The position numbers and the translations under genes are program-made. The notes beneath the pieces were generated by a model that saw only the letters and a program-made list of their open reading frames with translations, made no database searches and was not told the DNA's origin. This document shows positions 62,536-64,000 of a stretch of DNA of 64,000 bases, in pieces; the first letter of the stretch is position 1, and each line of letters opens with the position of its first letter. Source of the DNA: Streptomyces spirodelae (lineage in GTDB: Bacteria; Actinomycetota; Actinomycetes; Streptomycetales; Streptomycetaceae); NCBI RefSeq assembly GCF_017676385.1, contig NZ_JAFFZN010000003.1:124001-188000 (forward strand), written 5' to 3'.

Positions 62536-63414
62536 GTGAAACTGCTCCGCGTCGGACCCGCGGGAGCCGAGCGCCCCGCGCTGCTGGACGAGGACGGAAC
62601 CCTGCGCGACCTGTCGGGGATCGTCCCCGACATCGACCCCGACCTGCTCTCGGACGGCGCCGCGCTCGCACGGGTACGGGAGGCGGCCGACGCCGGGTGG
62701 CTGCCCCAGGTGGCCGCGGTCTCCGCATCCGAGGGGCCGCGCATCGGCCCCCCGCTGGGCCGGATCGGCAAGATCGTGTGCATCGGGCTGAACTTCCACG
62801 ACCACGCGCGGGAGACCGGCGCCCCGGTTCCCGAGGAACCCATCGTCTTCATGAAGGCGCCCGACACCGTCGTCGGCCCCGACGACACCGTGCTGATCCC
62901 GCGTGGCAGTGAGAAGACCGACTGGGAGGTCGAACTCGCCGTCGTCATCGGCCGCACCGCGCGCTACCTGGACTCGGGCGCGGAGGCGCTCGCCCATGTC
63001 GCCGGCTACGCCGTCGCCAACGACGTCTCCGAACGCGCCTTCCAGATCGAGCGCGGCGGCCAATGGGACAAGGGTAAGAACTGCGAGACCTTCAACCCGC
63101 TGGGGCCCTGGCTGGTGACGGCCGACGAGGTACCGGACCCACAGGCGCTTCAGCTGCGCCTGTGGGTGAACGGGGTACTGCGGCAGGACGGCAGCACCGC
63201 GGATCAGATCTTCTCCGTCGCCGAAGTGGTGCGCTACCTCAGCCACTTCATGACGCTGTATCCGGGTGACGTCATCTCCACGGGTACCCCTGCCGGGGTC
63301 GCCATGGGGATGCCCGAACCGAAGCCCTATTTGCGGGACGGCGACGTGGTGGAGCTGGAGATCGCGGGGCTCGGCCGCCAACGCCAGGTCCTGAAGTCGG
63401 CGACAGCGGCCTGA
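62536..63414 (+). CDS. Fumarylacetoacetate hydrolase-family enzyme
   Basis: 292 residues from a GTG behind GGGAGGGAG. FAH_N-like start, then the catalytic FAH core: 'GLNFHDHARETGAPVPEEPIVFMKAP', 'DWEVELAVVIGRTA' and 'GDVISTGTPAGVAMGM'. Members hydrolyse fumarylpyruvate, oxaloacetate or act as 2-hydroxyhepta-2,4-diene-1,7-dioate isomerases. It might finish the aromatic route that hppD starts, but it is 33 kb away and other substrates are as likely. Confidence 0.9.
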   Translation: MKLLRVGPAGAERPALLDEDGTLRDLSGIVPDIDPDLLSDGAALARVREAADAGWLPQVAAVSASEGPRIGPPLGRIGKIVCIGLNFHDHARETGAPVPEEPIVFMKAPDTVVGPDDTVLIPRGSEKTDWEVELAVVIGRTARYLDSGAEALAHVAGYAVANDVSERAFQIERGGQWDKGKNCETFNPLGPWLVTADEVPDPQALQLRLWVNGVLRQDGSTADQIFSVAEVVRYLSHFMTLYPGDVISTGTPAGVAMGMPEPKPYLRDGDVVELEIAGLGRQRQVLKSATAA

Positions 63415-63531
63415 CCGGCCCGGCCCGGCCCCGAGCAGCGCCCCGAACAGCGACCCGAACTCATCGGCGCACAACGGAAGTTGCGTGAGACGATGTCGTC
63501 ATCGGGGACTTACGGGGACGGGGGCGGGGAC

Positions 63532-64000
63532 GTGACAGATCCGTTCGGGATGGGTGTGTTCGCTCTCAGCGGTGAGCTGCGCCGACTCGGCCCGTACCGA
63601 CTGCTCGGCCAGTTGGCCACCGGCGGTATGGGGGTGATCTACCTCGGGCGGCACCCTGACACGGGCCGGATCGTCGCCGTCAAGACGCTGCTGGCGCCTG
63701 GTGGGGTGACCGAAGAGGCCCGTAAGCGCTTCGGGCGTGAGACCAGGCTCGCCCGCCGCGTCAGGAGCACGTACACCGCCCGGGTCATCGACTCCGACGT
63801 CGAAGCCGAGCGGCCCTGGATGGCCATGGAGTACGTACCGGCGCCCTCGCTGGAAGCACTCGTGGTGCAGAAGGGGCCGCTGGGGGACGAGGAGGCGGTG
63901 CGCTGGATCGCCCCCGGCATCCTGCGGGCGCTCGCGGAGCTGCACGGCAAGGGCATCGTGCACCGGGACGTGAAGCCGCTCAACATCCTGCTGACCGCAC
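63532..64000 (+). CDS. Ser/Thr protein kinase, N-terminal part
   Basis: Runs off the window end; 156 residues visible from a GTG at 63532 behind GGGGAC. Gly loop 'LATGGMGVIYLGRH' at 29–41, Lys51 in 'VAVKTLL', catalytic 'VHRDVKPLNIL' with Asp146. A PknB-type Hanks kinase; Streptomyces members often carry a membrane span and sensor domain after the kinase, which cannot be seen here. Confidence 0.93.
   Translation, partial: MTDPFGMGVFALSGELRRLGPYRLLGQLATGGMGVIYLGRHPDTGRIVAVKTLLAPGGVTEEARKRFGRETRLARRVRSTYTARVIDSDVEAERPWMAMEYVPAPSLEALVVQKGPLGDEEAVRWIAPGILRALAELHGKGIVHRDVKPLNILLTA

Overview
The window reads as chromosomal DNA of a Streptomyces, or a very close relative. GC is very high with GTG and TTG starts common. 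There are paired DasR-type operators in front of N-acetylglucosamine PTS genes, an SsgA-like sporulation protein (SsgG type), and a tRNA-Leu(UAG). The gene order pncB–clpS–DUF2017–Mec+–CysO–CysM–MBL phosphodiesterase–rph–rdgB is also the order known from mycobacteria. I see no phage, integrase, transposase or CRISPR array. About 62 protein genes (two cut by the window ends) and one tRNA are supported. All functions are read from sequence motifs and remembered families; no database search was run.

1–12 kb: the end of an APC amino-acid permease; a DUF1266 protein; two small unknown genes, one relatively AT-rich; a cytosolic GH20 hexosaminidase; then a three-gene molybdenum-hydroxylase (xanthine dehydrogenase-like) operon. 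Its iron–sulfur subunit is buried in about 800 residues of low-complexity sequence, and its molybdopterin subunit lacks the usual catalytic-Glu motif. 11.4–15 kb: a ribbon-helix-helix regulator, a DUF4097 protein and a DrrAB-type ABC exporter, bracketed by inverted copies of a 58-bp repeat. 15–19.6 kb: a sulfur module (LysR regulator, cysteine dioxygenase, YeiH-type exporter) and an MFS exporter with a large operator-like palindrome.

19.7–32 kb: secreted amidase, FG-GAP protein, lipoprotein, SF2 helicase, IclR regulator, S16 (Lon-like) protease, then the divergent Lrp/hppD pair for tyrosine breakdown, a glycolate-oxidase-like flavoenzyme, a small secreted protein and ssgG. 32–36.4 kb: two RDD membrane proteins, a small membrane protein and one unknown gene behind a 700-bp non-coding stretch.

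36.4–50.3 kb: a conserved housekeeping block. It covers NAD salvage (nicotinamidase, pncB), proteolysis (ClpS), the CysO/CysM/Mec+ protein-thiocarboxylate cysteine pathway with a cysteine-containing leader peptide and attenuator-like hairpin, a Rv1339-like MBL phosphodiesterase, the nagE2/nagE1/nagF PTS genes with dre sites, rph, rdgB and the tRNA.

50.3–64 kb: ProP-like MFS carrier, Bcp peroxiredoxin, DUF3618 protein, a GroES-like protein without GroEL, a bifunctional penicillin-binding protein, a three-gene ABC-2 transporter, a GDSL hydrolase, a DUF445 membrane protein, a fumarylacetoacetate hydrolase-family enzyme behind a repeated GATTCCG motif, and the start of a Ser/Thr kinase. A dispersed repeat that begins with a GCGCCCC/GGGGCGC hairpin occurs at five sites. 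Four of these lie between converging genes, which suggests a terminator role.
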